Notes: generated from the sequence alone by a model not told the origin. Shown: positions 18,495-28,431, numbered from the stretch's first letter. The stretch is DNA of 64,000 nt from Shewanella carassii (GCF_002777975.1 NZ_NGVS01000006.1:1-64000); one strand, 5' to 3'. Made by a program: numbers and translations.

Positions 18495-19865
18495 GTGAAG
18501 ATTAAACGTTTTTTTGCCAAAGATATGCGCACAGCTTTGGCTCAGGTGAAAGAAACCCTGGGTGCAGATGCCGTGATCATGTCCAACAAGAAGGTTACCG
18601 GCGGCATAGAGATAGTGGCGGCCGTTGATTACGATGATCCCAAACCCGTTGTCGCACCGGCTTCTCCGTTTATGGAGTTAGGTGAGGATAAGGTTTCTCT
18701 CGGCAGTGGTCATGTGCGTAGTAACAGTAAACCCAATCCAGAGCCTGTGGCCGACTCGTTACAAGCCTTGCTTGAAAGGCAACAGAGCCGATTGAATGAA
18801 CAACTGGGGCAGCAGCATAGCGCCAAAGAACTGGATATGCCTGCTTGGGCAAAGGGGCTTGCCGAAGAACATAAACCCGCACCTCAACTGCGAGAAAAAA
18901 CGCCCGAGCGGGCGAACAAAGGCAACAGCGCCAAACAACAGCAAGAGATGGAGGCCATGCGCGAAGAGCTGGCATCTCTTCGGGGGTTGTTGACTCATCA
19001 GTTGTCCAGTCTGATGTCGGATCAGCGCAGCCGTACCGATCCTGTTGGTGCCATGCTGGAGCGTAAGCTGCTGGAAGCTGAGTTTTCGCCTGCCGTTGCG
19101 GCGAGATTGGCATCACTTAGCCAACATTACCAACCCGCGGAGTTGGGCCGAGCTTTGCCACAAAGTCTGGCAAACCTGTTGGACAACCAAGGTGATGATT
19201 TAATGCGTCAGGGCGGCATAGTGGCTCTGGTTGGTCCTACCGGTGTAGGCAAAACCACCACATTGGCTAAACTTGCAGCCCGTTTTATCGCTCACCACGG
19301 TTCAGACTCGGTATTGTTGATCACTATGGACCATTATCGCATCGGAGCCTTTGAGCAACTGGCAACTTATGGCAAAATAATGGGATGCCCGGTAAAGCAA
19401 GCTCAAGATCTCAATGAATTGGAGCAGATACTGTATCAATTCCGCAACCGGAAACTGGTTTTAATCGATACCGCAGGTATGGGGCAGAGAGACATGCGCC
19501 TGTACCAACAGCTGGATAATCTTGCCGCCAATACTCGTTTGCCTATTCGTAGCTATCTAGTGCTCTCGGCGACCGGCCAACGCCGGGTGCTTGAAGAGGC
19601 GGTAAGTCATTTCCAGCGAATTGACCTTTCTGGAGCGGTTTTAACTAAACTTGACGAATCTGTCTCTTTAGGGGCAGCGCTGAGCGTGTTGATCCAAAGT
19701 GGATTATCATTAAGTTATATTACTGACGGTCAAAGGGTTCCTGAGGATATGCAGGTTGCAGATACCTTGACCTTGGCCAAGCAGGCTTTGGCCATTTTAA
19801 ACAAAACAGAAACAAACGATTTTAATAAAGCCAGGTCGGAAGAGATGACCTATGCATTTGAGTAA
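18495..19865 (+). CDS. flhF: FlhF, polar flagellum-placement GTPase
   Basis: FlhF is an SRP-type GTPase that recruits the first flagellar parts to the cell pole. The 456-residue product has a variable N-terminal B domain (MKIKRFFAKDMRTALAQVKE, rich in Glu/Gln from residue 70 to 170). The NG domain has the P-loop GPTGVGKTTTLAKLA, the G3-like DTAGMGQRD and the G4-like TKLDE. GTG at 18495 is the start, six bases after flhA. Its end overlaps flhG by 14 bases. Confidence 0.96.
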   Translation: MKIKRFFAKDMRTALAQVKETLGADAVIMSNKKVTGGIEIVAAVDYDDPKPVVAPASPFMELGEDKVSLGSGHVRSNSKPNPEPVADSLQALLERQQSRLNEQLGQQHSAKELDMPAWAKGLAEEHKPAPQLREKTPERANKGNSAKQQQEMEAMREELASLRGLLTHQLSSLMSDQRSRTDPVGAMLERKLLEAEFSPAVAARLASLSQHYQPAELGRALPQSLANLLDNQGDDLMRQGGIVALVGPTGVGKTTTLAKLAARFIAHHGSDSVLLITMDHYRIGAFEQLATYGKIMGCPVKQAQDLNELEQILYQFRNRKLVLIDTAGMGQRDMRLYQQLDNLAANTRLPIRSYLVLSATGQRRVLEEAVSHFQRIDLSGAVLTKLDESVSLGAALSVLIQSGLSLSYITDGQRVPEDMQVADTLTLAKQALAILNKTETNDFNKARSEEMTYAFE

Positions 19866-20751
19866 AGCTATGACCCGGGACCAAGCGAGCGGTTTACGAA
19901 TGATGAATCAACCAAATAACGAAAAAGTAAAAGTAATTGCCGTGACCGGAGGCAAGGGTGGGGTGGGTAAAACCAGTGTCTCCATCAATACTGCGGTCGC
20001 TTTGGCGGAAAAAGGCAAACGCGTCCTGGTGTTGGATGCTGACCTTGGGTTAGCCAACGTGGATGTGATGTTAGGATTGCGTGCAGAACGCAATCTATCT
20101 CACGTACTTTCTGGTGAATCGGAGCTTGATGATATTATCGTTCGTGGCCCGAAAGGAATTGGCATTATTCCCGCCACCTCTGGTACTCAAGCCATGGTTG
20201 AGCTGACCGCAGCCCAGCATGCTGGACTTATTCGCGCTTTCAGTGAGATGAAAACTCAGTTCGATATCTTGGTGGTGGATACGGCCGCCGGGATTTCGGA
20301 TATGGTGCTGAGCTTCTCTCGTGCATCACAGGATGTTCTCGTGGTTGTCTGTGATGAACCTACCTCAATTACCGACGCTTATGCGCTGATTAAGATACTC
20401 AGCCGCGAGCATGGTGTGTTCCGCTTCAAAATTGTCGCAAATATGGTACGTAGTTTGCGGGAAGGTATGGAGTTATTTGCTAAGCTCAGTAAAGTAACTG
20501 ACAGATTTCTGGATGTAGCACTGGAACTTGTGGCAACTATTCCGTTCGATGAGAACTTACGCAAGTCGGTACGGAAACAGAAATTGATAGTGGAAGCCTA
20601 TCCCAAGTCACCGGCCAGTATTGCCTATCATGGACTGGCTAATAAGATTATGAGTTGGCCAATTCCTCAACAACCGGGCGGTCATCTCGAGTTCTTTGTT
20701 GAGCGCTTGGTACAGAGAACGGAATATCAGGAGGAAAGCGCGAGTGAATAA
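19852..20751 (+). CDS. flhG: FlhG (FleN), flagellar number-control ATPase
   Basis: FlhG is a MinD-like ATPase that limits the number of polar flagella and restrains FlrA/FleQ-type regulators. The N-terminus has the helix that stimulates the FlhF GTPase (DQASGLR). It is followed by the deviant Walker A GGKGGVGKTSVS, a DADLGLANVD switch region and VVDTAAGISD. The product is 299 residues. The start lies inside flhF, and the end overlaps the fliA start. Confidence 0.95.
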   Translation: MHLSKAMTRDQASGLRMMNQPNNEKVKVIAVTGGKGGVGKTSVSINTAVALAEKGKRVLVLDADLGLANVDVMLGLRAERNLSHVLSGESELDDIIVRGPKGIGIIPATSGTQAMVELTAAQHAGLIRAFSEMKTQFDILVVDTAAGISDMVLSFSRASQDVLVVVCDEPTSITDAYALIKILSREHGVFRFKIVANMVRSLREGMELFAKLSKVTDRFLDVALELVATIPFDENLRKSVRKQKLIVEAYPKSPASIAYHGLANKIMSWPIPQQPGGHLEFFVERLVQRTEYQEESASE

Positions 20752-21463
20752 AGCGGCTGCATACACAGGTCTAAACGATAAGACAAAGATCGTTGAGCAT
20801 TATGCACCGCTGGTAAAACGCATCGCCCATCATCTGCTCGCGCGGCTGCCTGCATCGGTTCAACTCGATGATCTGCTGCAGGCCGGCATGATGGGCTTAC
20901 TGGAAGCCTCATCCAAATTCGATGGCAGCAAAGGTGCTAAGTTTGAAACCTTTGCCGGGATCCGCATCCGCGGTGCCATGATAGATGAAATACGCCGCGG
21001 CGATTGGGTGCCACGTTCTGTTCATCGTAACAATCGGCGTGTGGCGCAGGTGATGGATGAACTTGAACAAGAGCTGGGGCGGGATGCCCGCGATACCGAA
21101 ATCGCCGAGCGGCTTGAGATGTCACTAGATGAATATCATCATATTCTCAATGATGTTTCTACAGGCAAAATCATAGGTATAGAAGACCTTGGCGTTGCGC
21201 CGGATGTGTTGATGTCGGAAGATATGCCGGCGGATGACTCTTTTGAAGAGTTGGCCCAAAGTCAGTTCCAATCAGCTTTGACCGATGCGATTAAGCGCTT
21301 GCCTGAGCGCGACGCCTTGGTTTTGTCGCTATATTATGATGAAGCACTGAATTTAAAAGAGATTGGTGCCATTCTTGAGGTAAGTGAGTCTCGGGTAAGC
21401 CAGATCCACAGTCAGGCTATGCTGAGGCTAAAAGCCAAACTCAAGCATTGGACACAAGCGTAA
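20744..21463 (+). CDS. fliA: FliA, flagellar sigma-28 factor
   Basis: FliA directs RNA polymerase to late flagellar promoters. The 239-residue product shows region 2 (QLDDLLQAGMMGLLEASSKF, then FETFAGIRIRGAMIDEIRR), region 3 and region 4 (LPERDALVLSLYYDEALNLK, then LEVSESRVSQIHSQAMLRL). The GTG at 20744 is chosen because AGGAGG lies about ten bases upstream and the gene then begins within the flhG stop. An upstream in-frame ATG at 20696 reads flhG sequence. Confidence 0.95.
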   Translation: MNKAAAYTGLNDKTKIVEHYAPLVKRIAHHLLARLPASVQLDDLLQAGMMGLLEASSKFDGSKGAKFETFAGIRIRGAMIDEIRRGDWVPRSVHRNNRRVAQVMDELEQELGRDARDTEIAERLEMSLDEYHHILNDVSTGKIIGIEDLGVAPDVLMSEDMPADDSFEELAQSQFQSALTDAIKRLPERDALVLSLYYDEALNLKEIGAILEVSESRVSQIHSQAMLRLKAKLKHWTQA

Positions 21464-21509
21464 TTAATGACTGAGCAATTTTAAGTATGTCAGCTCACCG
21501 GAGGAAACC

Positions 21510-21893
21510 TTGGACAAGAATATGAAGATTCTCATCGTTGATGACTTTTCAACGATGAGACGGATCATTAAGAACTTGTTGCGAGACTTGGGGTTTAACA
21601 ACACCCAGGAAGCAGATGATGGTTCAACAGCCCTGCCTATGCTGCAAAAGGGCGACTTTGATTTCGTTGTAACCGACTGGAACATGCCGGGAATGCAAGG
21701 GATCGATCTGCTCAAGGCGATACGTGCCGATGAGCACCTCAAGCATATCCCTGTATTGATGGTAACTGCTGAGGCTAAACGCGAGCAGATTATCGCAGCC
21801 GCCCAGGCTGGTGTGAACGGTTATGTCGTTAAACCTTTTACAGCCGCAACGCTGAAAGAGAAGTTGGATAAGATTTTCGAACGGCTCGGTTGA
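21510..21893 (+). CDS. cheY: CheY, chemotaxis response regulator
   Basis: Phosphorylated CheY binds FliM and reverses the motor. This single receiver domain (127 residues) has the acidic pair Asp11-Asp12 ([12 protein letters not shown]), phosphoacceptor Asp56 ([12 protein letters not shown]) and the conserved Lys ([11 protein letters not shown]). The start is TTG at 21510, supported by GGAGGAAAC just upstream; the ATG at 21522 would cut off four residues. Confidence 0.96.
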   Translation: MDKNMKILIVDDFSTMRRIIKNLLRDLGFNNTQEADDGSTALPMLQKGDFDFVVTDWNMPGMQGIDLLKAIRADEHLKHIPVLMVTAEAKREQIIAAAQAGVNGYVVKPFTAATLKEKLDKIFERLG

Positions 21894-21906
21894 GCGGGGT
21901 GATGCG

Positions 21907-22644
21907 ATGAAAGCAGAAACATCCGGGCTGATTACGCTTGAGCAAGCTCAGCAGTTAGTGAACTTGCTTACACAGGGCGAACAAGATAAAGCTGATGATA
22001 TGCTGAGGGAGCTGGCAGCCCCCCTGCAACGGGAACTGTTTGAAGAAGTTGGTAAGTTGACTCGCCAGTTACATAACGCACTGGTCGATTTCCAAGTCGA
22101 CAGTCGTTTGGTCGAGCTAGCCAATACTGAAATACCCGATGCCAAAGAACGTCTTACCTATGTCATAGATATGACTGAGCAAGCTGCTAACAAGACCATG
22201 GATGCGGTGGAAGAGTGTTTGCCGTTGTCTGATGCTCTAAGCACCAATCTGCAAAATGTTAAGCCTGCCTGGGACAAATTGATGCGTCGCGACTTAGCAT
22301 TGCATGAATTTAAGAGCCTTTGTCATGATGTACAACATTTTATGCAGCAGAGTGAAGCCGATGCCTGTCGACTACGTGATTTGCTGAATCAAATACTGAT
22401 GGCTCAGGATTTTCAGGATTTGACCGGACAGATGATACGTCGGGTCATTGAACTGGTAAGGGAAGTTGAGAACAGTTTGGTCTCTATGCTGACTGTGTTT
22501 GGTGAGCAACCTCTAGATGAGATGAGCGGCGCTGATGAGAAAAGCATCGAGGCTGAAGGGCCCATACTGAACGCCGAGCAACGCGAAGATGTGGTGAACG
22601 GTCAGGATGAAGTAGATGATCTGCTTTCTAGTCTGGGTTTCTAA
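21907..22644 (+). CDS. cheZ: CheZ, CheY-P phosphatase
   Basis: CheZ removes the phosphate from CheY. The 245-residue, mostly helical protein has the catalytic region ILMAQDFQDLTGQMIRRVIE with the active-site Gln. The C-terminal CheY-tethering peptide DEVDDLLSSLGF follows an acidic linker. It lies 13 bases after cheY. Confidence 0.95.
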   Translation: MKAETSGLITLEQAQQLVNLLTQGEQDKADDMLRELAAPLQRELFEEVGKLTRQLHNALVDFQVDSRLVELANTEIPDAKERLTYVIDMTEQAANKTMDAVEECLPLSDALSTNLQNVKPAWDKLMRRDLALHEFKSLCHDVQHFMQQSEADACRLRDLLNQILMAQDFQDLTGQMIRRVIELVREVENSLVSMLTVFGEQPLDEMSGADEKSIEAEGPILNAEQREDVVNGQDEVDDLLSSLGF

Positions 22645-22658
22645 TAGGAGTCAATTTA

Positions 22659-24974
22659 ATGGCCTTTGATGTTGATGAAGAGATACTCCAGGATTTTTTG
22701 ATTGAAGCAGGCGAGATCCTAGAGCTGTTGCAGGAGCAGTTGGTGTCGTTGGAGAATAATCCGGAAGACACTGATTTGCTCAACGCCATCTTCAGGGGAT
22801 TTCACACGGTCAAGGGTGGTGCAGGATTCCTGGGCTTGGCTCCCATGGTGGATGTATGCCACGAAGCAGAAAACACCTTTGACTTGTTGCGTACCGGCAA
22901 GCGTAGTGTCAGCTCCGAATTGATGGACATCATTTTGCAGGCGCTTGACAGCATAAATACTATGTTCGGCCAAACTCAGTCCGGTCAGGAGCAAGAACCG
23001 GCAGATGAACTGTTGTTGGAAAAACTGAAATTGCTTAGCTCTGGGGCGCCTCTGCCGTCTGAGCTGGCTCAGGAAGAAACTCCCGCGGTTGATGAAACCA
23101 ACGATGAAAACGTTGATGAACTGTTCGATGGTATGTTGGACAGTGCCGGGGTGGAGTTGTTTGACGCGCCAAATGAAACAATCTCCGAGGATGAGTCCAA
23201 AGCATTGGTCCAAGGTACTGAAGGCAGTATAGATGACATTGATGAGGCTGAGTTTGAAGCCTTGTTGGATGCGCTACATGGTTCAGGCAAGGGGCCTTCT
23301 GCGAGTCATTCTTCGGCGGCCAATGTTGGTGCGCCTTCAACCAGCGACAGTGTATCTGCAAGTTCTGCTTCGGACGATATCACTGATGATGAATTTGAAA
23401 AGCTACTCGATGAGTTACACGGCAAGGGGCAATTTGCTGCTGCACCTGCGGAAAACTCTGCGGTGGTTGAGCAAGCTCCATCAGCCAGCGTCGATGCCGA
23501 TGAAATTTCCGATGATGAGTTTGAAAAGCTGCTCGATGAATTGCATGGCAAAGGTGCCGGTCCAGGTGCTAACACCAGTGGTTCAGAGCCTGCAGCGAGT
23601 AACGCCAGTGCCAAAGCGCCTGCTGTATCTCAACCCTCTGCATCTCAAGTAGCCGCACCTAAAGCGCCTGCAGCAAAGACGGCTCCCTCAGTGGCCAAAG
23701 TTGAGGCACCTAAAGCGACTGCCAAACCTCAGGCCAAGGCTCCGGCTGTTGCCAAAGACTCGGCTCCGGCCAAGGCTGCGACCAGTGTACCGCAAGGGGA
23801 AACCACGGTTCGGGTAGATACGGCTCGCCTGGATGAGATCATGAATATGGTTGGTGAGTTGGTATTGGTGCGTAACCGTTTGGTCAGCCTCGGTATCTCC
23901 CGCGAAGATGAAGAGATGTCCAAGGCGCTGGCCAACCTGGATCTGGTGACTTCCGATCTGCAGGGCGCCGTGATGAAGACCCGAATGCAGCCGATTAAGA
24001 AAGTATTCGGTCGTTTCCCTCGGGTGGTTCGCGACTTGGCCCGCAGTCTCAATAAAGAGATAGATCTGCGGATGATAGGTGAAGACACAGATCTGGATAA
24101 GAACCTGGTCGAAGCCCTTGCCGATCCCCTGGTGCACTTGGTGCGTAACTCAGTGGATCACGGTATTGAAATGCCGGATGTGCGTGAGGCTAATGGCAAG
24201 CCAAGAACCGGGGTGATTACCTTGGCAGCCAGTCAGGAAGGGGACCATATTCTGCTTAAAATTGAGGATGATGGCGCCGGTATGGATGCTGCCAAACTCA
24301 AAGAGATTGCCATCAATCGCGGAGTGTTGGATGAAGACAGCGCTGCGCGAATGTCCGATCAGGAGGCCTATAACCTGATCTTTGCCCCAGGGTTCTCAAC
24401 CAAGGTGGAAATTTCCGATATTTCCGGCCGAGGTGTTGGGATGGATGTGGTCAAGACCCGTATTACTCAGCTCAACGGCTCAGTGCATATCGACTCGGTC
24501 AAGGGTAAAGGCACCCGCCTGGAGATCAAAGTACCTTTAACCTTGGCGATTATGCCGACCCTTATGGTGGAAGTGGCTAAACAGGTGTTTGCACTACCGC
24601 TCTCCAGCGTGAATGAGATTTTCCATCTGGATTTGACCAAGACCAATATCGTCGATGGACAATTGACAGTGATCGTTCGCGATAAGGCCGTACCGCTATT
24701 CTATCTCGAGCGTTGGCTCAGCCGTAAAGCCATGAGCTTCCAGCATGGGGATAAAAAACTGGGGCATGTTGTCATAGTCCAGCTTGGTACCATGCAAATA
24801 GGTTTTGTGGTGGATGCTCTGATAGGCCAGGAAGAGGTGGTGATTAAACCACTGGGCTCTATGTTACATGGTACTCCGGGAATGGCCGGGGCGACTATTA
24901 CATCAGACGGCGGTATAGCGCTGATCCTCGATGTACCAGGATTGCTGAAGCACTACGCCAAGTCCAAGCGTTGA
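22659..24974 (+). CDS. cheA: CheA, chemotaxis histidine kinase
   Basis: CheA is the array kinase that phosphorylates CheY and CheB. The 771-residue protein has a P1 phosphotransfer domain with His49 (GFHTVKGGAGFLG). A long acidic region with repeats follows (about residues 130-300), then an Ala/Pro/Lys-rich linker (300-370) and P3 dimerisation (TARLDEIMNMVGELVLVRNR). The P4 kinase domain (LVRNSVDHGIE, DDGAGMD, GRGVGMDVV) and the P5 CheW-like domain complete it. The expanded acidic linker differs from E. coli CheA and resembles the polar CheA of Vibrio, where a linker segment binds ParP. That role is inferred here. Confidence 0.96.
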   Translation: MAFDVDEEILQDFLIEAGEILELLQEQLVSLENNPEDTDLLNAIFRGFHTVKGGAGFLGLAPMVDVCHEAENTFDLLRTGKRSVSSELMDIILQALDSINTMFGQTQSGQEQEPADELLLEKLKLLSSGAPLPSELAQEETPAVDETNDENVDELFDGMLDSAGVELFDAPNETISEDESKALVQGTEGSIDDIDEAEFEALLDALHGSGKGPSASHSSAANVGAPSTSDSVSASSASDDITDDEFEKLLDELHGKGQFAAAPAENSAVVEQAPSASVDADEISDDEFEKLLDELHGKGAGPGANTSGSEPAASNASAKAPAVSQPSASQVAAPKAPAAKTAPSVAKVEAPKATAKPQAKAPAVAKDSAPAKAATSVPQGETTVRVDTARLDEIMNMVGELVLVRNRLVSLGISREDEEMSKALANLDLVTSDLQGAVMKTRMQPIKKVFGRFPRVVRDLARSLNKEIDLRMIGEDTDLDKNLVEALADPLVHLVRNSVDHGIEMPDVREANGKPRTGVITLAASQEGDHILLKIEDDGAGMDAAKLKEIAINRGVLDEDSAARMSDQEAYNLIFAPGFSTKVEISDISGRGVGMDVVKTRITQLNGSVHIDSVKGKGTRLEIKVPLTLAIMPTLMVEVAKQVFALPLSSVNEIFHLDLTKTNIVDGQLTVIVRDKAVPLFYLERWLSRKAMSFQHGDKKLGHVVIVQLGTMQIGFVVDALIGQEEVVIKPLGSMLHGTPGMAGATITSDGGIALILDVPGLLKHYAKSKR
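23241..23555 (+). repeat. three-copy acidic repeat within CheA
   Basis: A 13-14 residue unit occurs at residues 195 (DEAEFEALLDALHG), 243 (DDEFEKLLDELHGKG) and 285 (DDEFEKLLDELHGKG), separated by Ala/Ser/Pro-rich linkers. Copies 2 and 3 are identical over 15 residues. The unit looks like a short amphipathic helix, suitable as a peptide ligand. Confidence 0.85.
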
Positions 24975-24994
24975 AGTGCCGTATAAGGATTTAA

Positions 24995-26143
24995 ATGACC
25001 ATTAAAGTTTTGGTTGTCGATGACTCTAGCTTTTTTCGACGACGTGTCAGCGAGATAGTCAATCAGGATCCTGAGCTTGAAGTTATAGGGATGGCCAATA
25101 ACGGTGCCGAAGCCGTTAAATTAGCCGCCGAACTCAAGCCTCAGGTTATCACCATGGATATCGAGATGCCGGTCATGGATGGCATAACGGCTGTGCGGCA
25201 GATCATGGCCACTCATCCGACACCTATCCTGATGTTTTCCTCTTTGACCCATGATGGTGCGAGAGCAACCTTGGATGCCTTGGATGCCGGGGCTCTGGAT
25301 TTTCTGCCTAAGCGTTTTGAGGATATAGCTACCAACAAGGATGAGGCTATTCGTCTGCTGCAACAAAGAGTTAAGGCTTTGGGGCGCAGGCGTTTATTCC
25401 GTCCTATAGTTCGTCCGAGTACGCCGCAACCTCAGGCAAGTGCTCCCAGTCGACCTGTTGCGCCAAGCAGTTCGCCGCGGCAAACTGTTACTGCTGACAG
25501 CGCAGCAACCAATCGCCAGCCGGTGAGGCGCGCCAGCGGTGCGGTGCCAGCCAGAGCCAGTGGTAAGCAGTACAAGTTGTTACTGATAGGTACATCCACA
25601 GGTGGTCCCGTGGCATTGCAACGGATTTTGACCCAGTTCCCGGCCGACTATCCGCATCCTATCCTGCTGGTACAACATATGCCGGCAGCTTTTACCCCGG
25701 CCTTTGCCAGTAGGCTTAATGGCTTGTGTAAGATTGAGGTTAAAGAGGCGGCCAACGGTGATATGCTCCGGCCCGGTTGTGCCTATTTGGCGCCAGGTGG
25801 CATGCAGATGATGCTCGAGCGTTCGGGCGCCACAGGCCGAATTAAAGTCCTCGCCGGCAATGAAGACATGAACTACAAGCCCTGCGTCGATATCACTTTT
25901 GCTTCGGCTTCCAAGGCTTTCGGTGGTGATGTGTTGGCGGTTATCCTGACGGGAATGGGAGCCGATGGCAGAGAAGGGGCTCGTATGCTCAAAGGCGTTG
26001 GTGCCACCATCTGGGCTCAGGATGAAGCCTCCTGCGTGGTCTATGGTATGCCACAGGCTGTTACGGCGGCAGGTATCTCCAGCCAATCTATCTCATTGGA
26101 TAATATGGCCGAGGCGATACTGAGAGAATCTGCTCGTGGTTGA
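24995..26143 (+). CDS. cheB: CheB, receptor methylesterase
   Basis: CheB demethylates and deamidates chemoreceptors when phosphorylated by CheA. The 382-residue product has a receiver domain with Asp55 ([12 protein letters not shown]). After a Pro/Ser-rich linker (about residues 140-185) comes the esterase domain, with the catalytic Ser in GTSTGGP, His in [10 protein letters not shown] and Asp in [10 protein letters not shown]. CheR is not in the window. Confidence 0.96.
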   Translation: MTIKVLVVDDSSFFRRRVSEIVNQDPELEVIGMANNGAEAVKLAAELKPQVITMDIEMPVMDGITAVRQIMATHPTPILMFSSLTHDGARATLDALDAGALDFLPKRFEDIATNKDEAIRLLQQRVKALGRRRLFRPIVRPSTPQPQASAPSRPVAPSSSPRQTVTADSAATNRQPVRRASGAVPARASGKQYKLLLIGTSTGGPVALQRILTQFPADYPHPILLVQHMPAAFTPAFASRLNGLCKIEVKEAANGDMLRPGCAYLAPGGMQMMLERSGATGRIKVLAGNEDMNYKPCVDITFASASKAFGGDVLAVILTGMGADGREGARMLKGVGATIWAQDEASCVVYGMPQAVTAAGISSQSISLDNMAEAILRESARG

Positions 26144-26600
26144 CAAAGAAACGCGTCTGCTGGGATACCGGCTGGCGCTGTTTTTGTTTTTCATTCTTCT
26201 GATCCTAGTGACGGCGCTGTACTGGGACTTACGGCAGAAGAACCGCCAGCTGAGTGAGCAAGTGACCCAGCTCGAGTCGTCTCAGGTTCTGTTAATGGTG
26301 CCGGATGAACAAGCGGCGATTATTGCCGATTGGATGAGTCGTCATCCTCAACAGACGGCATCCTTACTGGACGTGATAAAACCTAAGGTCGCCTCCGGTA
26401 TCGATGTGACGACAGCGGTTTCGCCTCATACGCAAACATCCCAGACTTTGGTGTCAGGTGAGGTCATCAAGCCTGGCGATGTTGCGGATACAGAGATACC
26501 ACAGCAGGTGCCGGAAACTGAGCTGGAAAATGGCGTCAAAGTGATACGTTTACCTCACGGTGGGATCCGCGTCACGACTCGAGAAGAGGGTTCTGAGTAG
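26136..26600 (+). CDS. uncharacterised membrane protein in the che operon
   Basis: I do not recognise a named family. The 154-residue product (GTG start inside the cheB end) has a short N-terminus and one transmembrane helix at about residues 10-29 ([20 protein letters not shown]). A coiled-coil-like stretch ([20 protein letters not shown]) and a polar tail ending in [21 protein letters not shown] follow. The 8-base overlap with cheB and the position before parC suggest a role in the chemotaxis array or its polar anchoring, but nothing in the sequence shows a function. Confidence 0.8.
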   Translation: MVDKETRLLGYRLALFLFFILLILVTALYWDLRQKNRQLSEQVTQLESSQVLLMVPDEQAAIIADWMSRHPQQTASLLDVIKPKVASGIDVTTAVSPHTQTSQTLVSGEVIKPGDVADTEIPQQVPETELENGVKVIRLPHGGIRVTTREEGSE

Positions 26601-26677
26601 CCGTTCAGCATAAGAAAGATAATAATAGTGGTTCATTAGATAAGCTTGGCCGATATGGCAAAAATAAGGGGCGGAAA

Positions 26678-27469
26678 GTGAAAGTCTGGACCATTGCAAA
26701 CCAAAAAGGCGGGGTGGGCAAAACCACGACAGTAGCCAGTTTGGCGGGCGCTTTGGCCAAACGCGGTCAACGGGTTTTGATGATAGACACAGACCCCCAT
26801 GCTTCACTGGGGTATTATCTGGGGATCGATTCGGAAGAAGTTCCCGGGTCCTTGTATGATCTTTTCCTGGCTCACAACAACATTGAACCCACTTTGGTTA
26901 AACAGCATGCTGTTCCAACATCGGTAGAAGGTGTTGATCTTATTGCGGCAACAATGGCTTTAGCCACACTGGACCGAGCCTTGGGTCACCAAGAGGGAAT
27001 GGGCTTGGTTTTGCGGAATATTCTTAAGTCAGTCGAGGAGGACTATGATGTCGCCTTGGTTGATTGTCCCCCTGTATTGGGAGTGTTGATGGTCAACGCC
27101 TTGGCTGCCAGTCAACACATAGTGATCCCGGTTCAAACTGAATTTCTGGCGATCAAAGGTTTGGATAGAATGATCAAGACTATGGAGCTAATGGGTCGCT
27201 CGAAAAAGACCCGTTACAGTTACTCCATAGTGCCTACAATGTACGATAGGCGTACCAAGGCTTCTCCGGCAGCCTTGCAACATCTTGGCGAAGTATATGG
27301 CGATACCTTATGGCCGGATGTTATCCCTGTGGACACCAAGTTTCGCGATGCCAGTTTAGCCCATCTGCCGGCATCCCATTACGCCCCTAATTCTCGGGGG
27401 GTGAAGGCTTATGAGCGTTTGCTCGATTATTTGCTGGCCGGGGAGTTTGACCATGTCAAAATCGGTTGA
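26678..27469 (+). CDS. parC: ParC, ParA-like ATPase for polar chemotaxis arrays
   Basis: This is a ParA/MinD ATPase (263 residues) with a Walker A KGGVGKTTTVASLAGAL and switch segments DTDPHASLG and VDCPPVLGVLMVNAL. Its place between cheB and parP/cheW matches Vibrio ParC, which positions chemotaxis arrays at the cell pole. The start is GTG 26678 with GGGGCGGAAA upstream. It is distinct from FlhG (19852) and from chromosome-partition ParA, which would sit beside parB. Confidence 0.88.
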   Translation: MKVWTIANQKGGVGKTTTVASLAGALAKRGQRVLMIDTDPHASLGYYLGIDSEEVPGSLYDLFLAHNNIEPTLVKQHAVPTSVEGVDLIAATMALATLDRALGHQEGMGLVLRNILKSVEEDYDVALVDCPPVLGVLMVNALAASQHIVIPVQTEFLAIKGLDRMIKTMELMGRSKKTRYSYSIVPTMYDRRTKASPAALQHLGEVYGDTLWPDVIPVDTKFRDASLAHLPASHYAPNSRGVKAYERLLDYLLAGEFDHVKIG

Positions 27470-28424
27470 TGAGACTGTTTTTGATTATTTCAGTTTGCTG
27501 CTGACCGAGCCAGCTCCCAAGGCTAAACCTGGGCTGAAGCCGGAAGCGAAAGTGGTGGTGAGTATTGAGCCGGTTCAAAAGGCTGAGCCGCTACTGGAGA
27601 ATAACATTGCCGCGCCAGTCGATAATGTACTTGATACTGAACCTAAGGTAGCGCCTCTTTTTCAGCCGCAGAGTACAGCTAAACGCTATCAGGTTGAACC
27701 CGAGAAGCCGAGGCTCGATCGTAGTGCACTGGAGCAGTTACTGGCTCCTGTGTTTAGAGAGCCGCTAACCGAAACCCCGACCAGCGGAACTCAGACCGAG
27801 ACCGTCTTGGCCACTGCCGCAAAGCTTGAGTTATCCAGCGAGGCAGTTGTAGAGCAGGCTGAGATTGAGACAGGTGTCGCAAAGAGCGAACCAGAATTGC
27901 AGGAGACGGTTCAACTCGAAACGCAAGTCGGCGCGCCGGTTTCGCCGATAGAACCACTTAAAGAACAACTGGAAGATGAGTTTCAGGTGCTGTTCTTTAA
28001 GGTGGCAGGGCTGACGCTGGCCGTGCCTCTGATCAGCTTGGGCGGTATAGTCAGAATTGAACGTATCAATCATATATTTGGGCGTCCGGGATGGTTTATG
28101 GGGGTGCAGGGGTATCGAGAGTCGCAACTGAATATTGTTGATACCTGCGCCTGGGTTATGCCGGAAAAATATGACGATAAACTGGCGCAATCCGTAAATT
28201 ATCAATATCTTGTAGTATTAGAGAACAGTAATTGGGGTTTGGCTTGTGAGTCTTTGGTCAATGCGGTCAAGATTGACAAGTCGCAGGTCAACTGGCGAGG
28301 CAGCGAAGGCAAGCGTCCCTGGTTGGCTGGAGTAGTGAAAGAACAAATGTGTGGCATTTTGCATGTACAGGCATTGATCGAAATGCTCAATGCCGGGTTA
28401 GGTTGTCAGGATCCGATAGACTGA
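27453..28424 (+). CDS. parP: ParP-like CheW-domain protein
   Basis: This 323-residue protein has a long, acidic, low-complexity N-terminal half (about residues 20-175) and a C-terminal CheW-like domain from about residue 180 (FQVLFFKVAGLTLAVPLISL, then GVQGYRESQLNIVDTC). In Vibrio, ParP binds ParC and CheA and integrates into arrays. The pairing here with parC upstream and cheW downstream supports the same role. The ATG at 27453 overlaps the end of parC; longer frames read parC sequence. Confidence 0.85.
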   Translation: MSKSVDETVFDYFSLLLTEPAPKAKPGLKPEAKVVVSIEPVQKAEPLLENNIAAPVDNVLDTEPKVAPLFQPQSTAKRYQVEPEKPRLDRSALEQLLAPVFREPLTETPTSGTQTETVLATAAKLELSSEAVVEQAEIETGVAKSEPELQETVQLETQVGAPVSPIEPLKEQLEDEFQVLFFKVAGLTLAVPLISLGGIVRIERINHIFGRPGWFMGVQGYRESQLNIVDTCAWVMPEKYDDKLAQSVNYQYLVVLENSNWGLACESLVNAVKIDKSQVNWRGSEGKRPWLAGVVKEQMCGILHVQALIEMLNAGLGCQDPID

Positions 28425-28431
28425 GGTAAAT

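Noticed and set aside
26649..26656. GCCGATAT upstream of parC as a sigma-28 -10 element
   Set aside because: No TAAA-like -35 occurs at the right distance, and the gene lies within a continuous operon.
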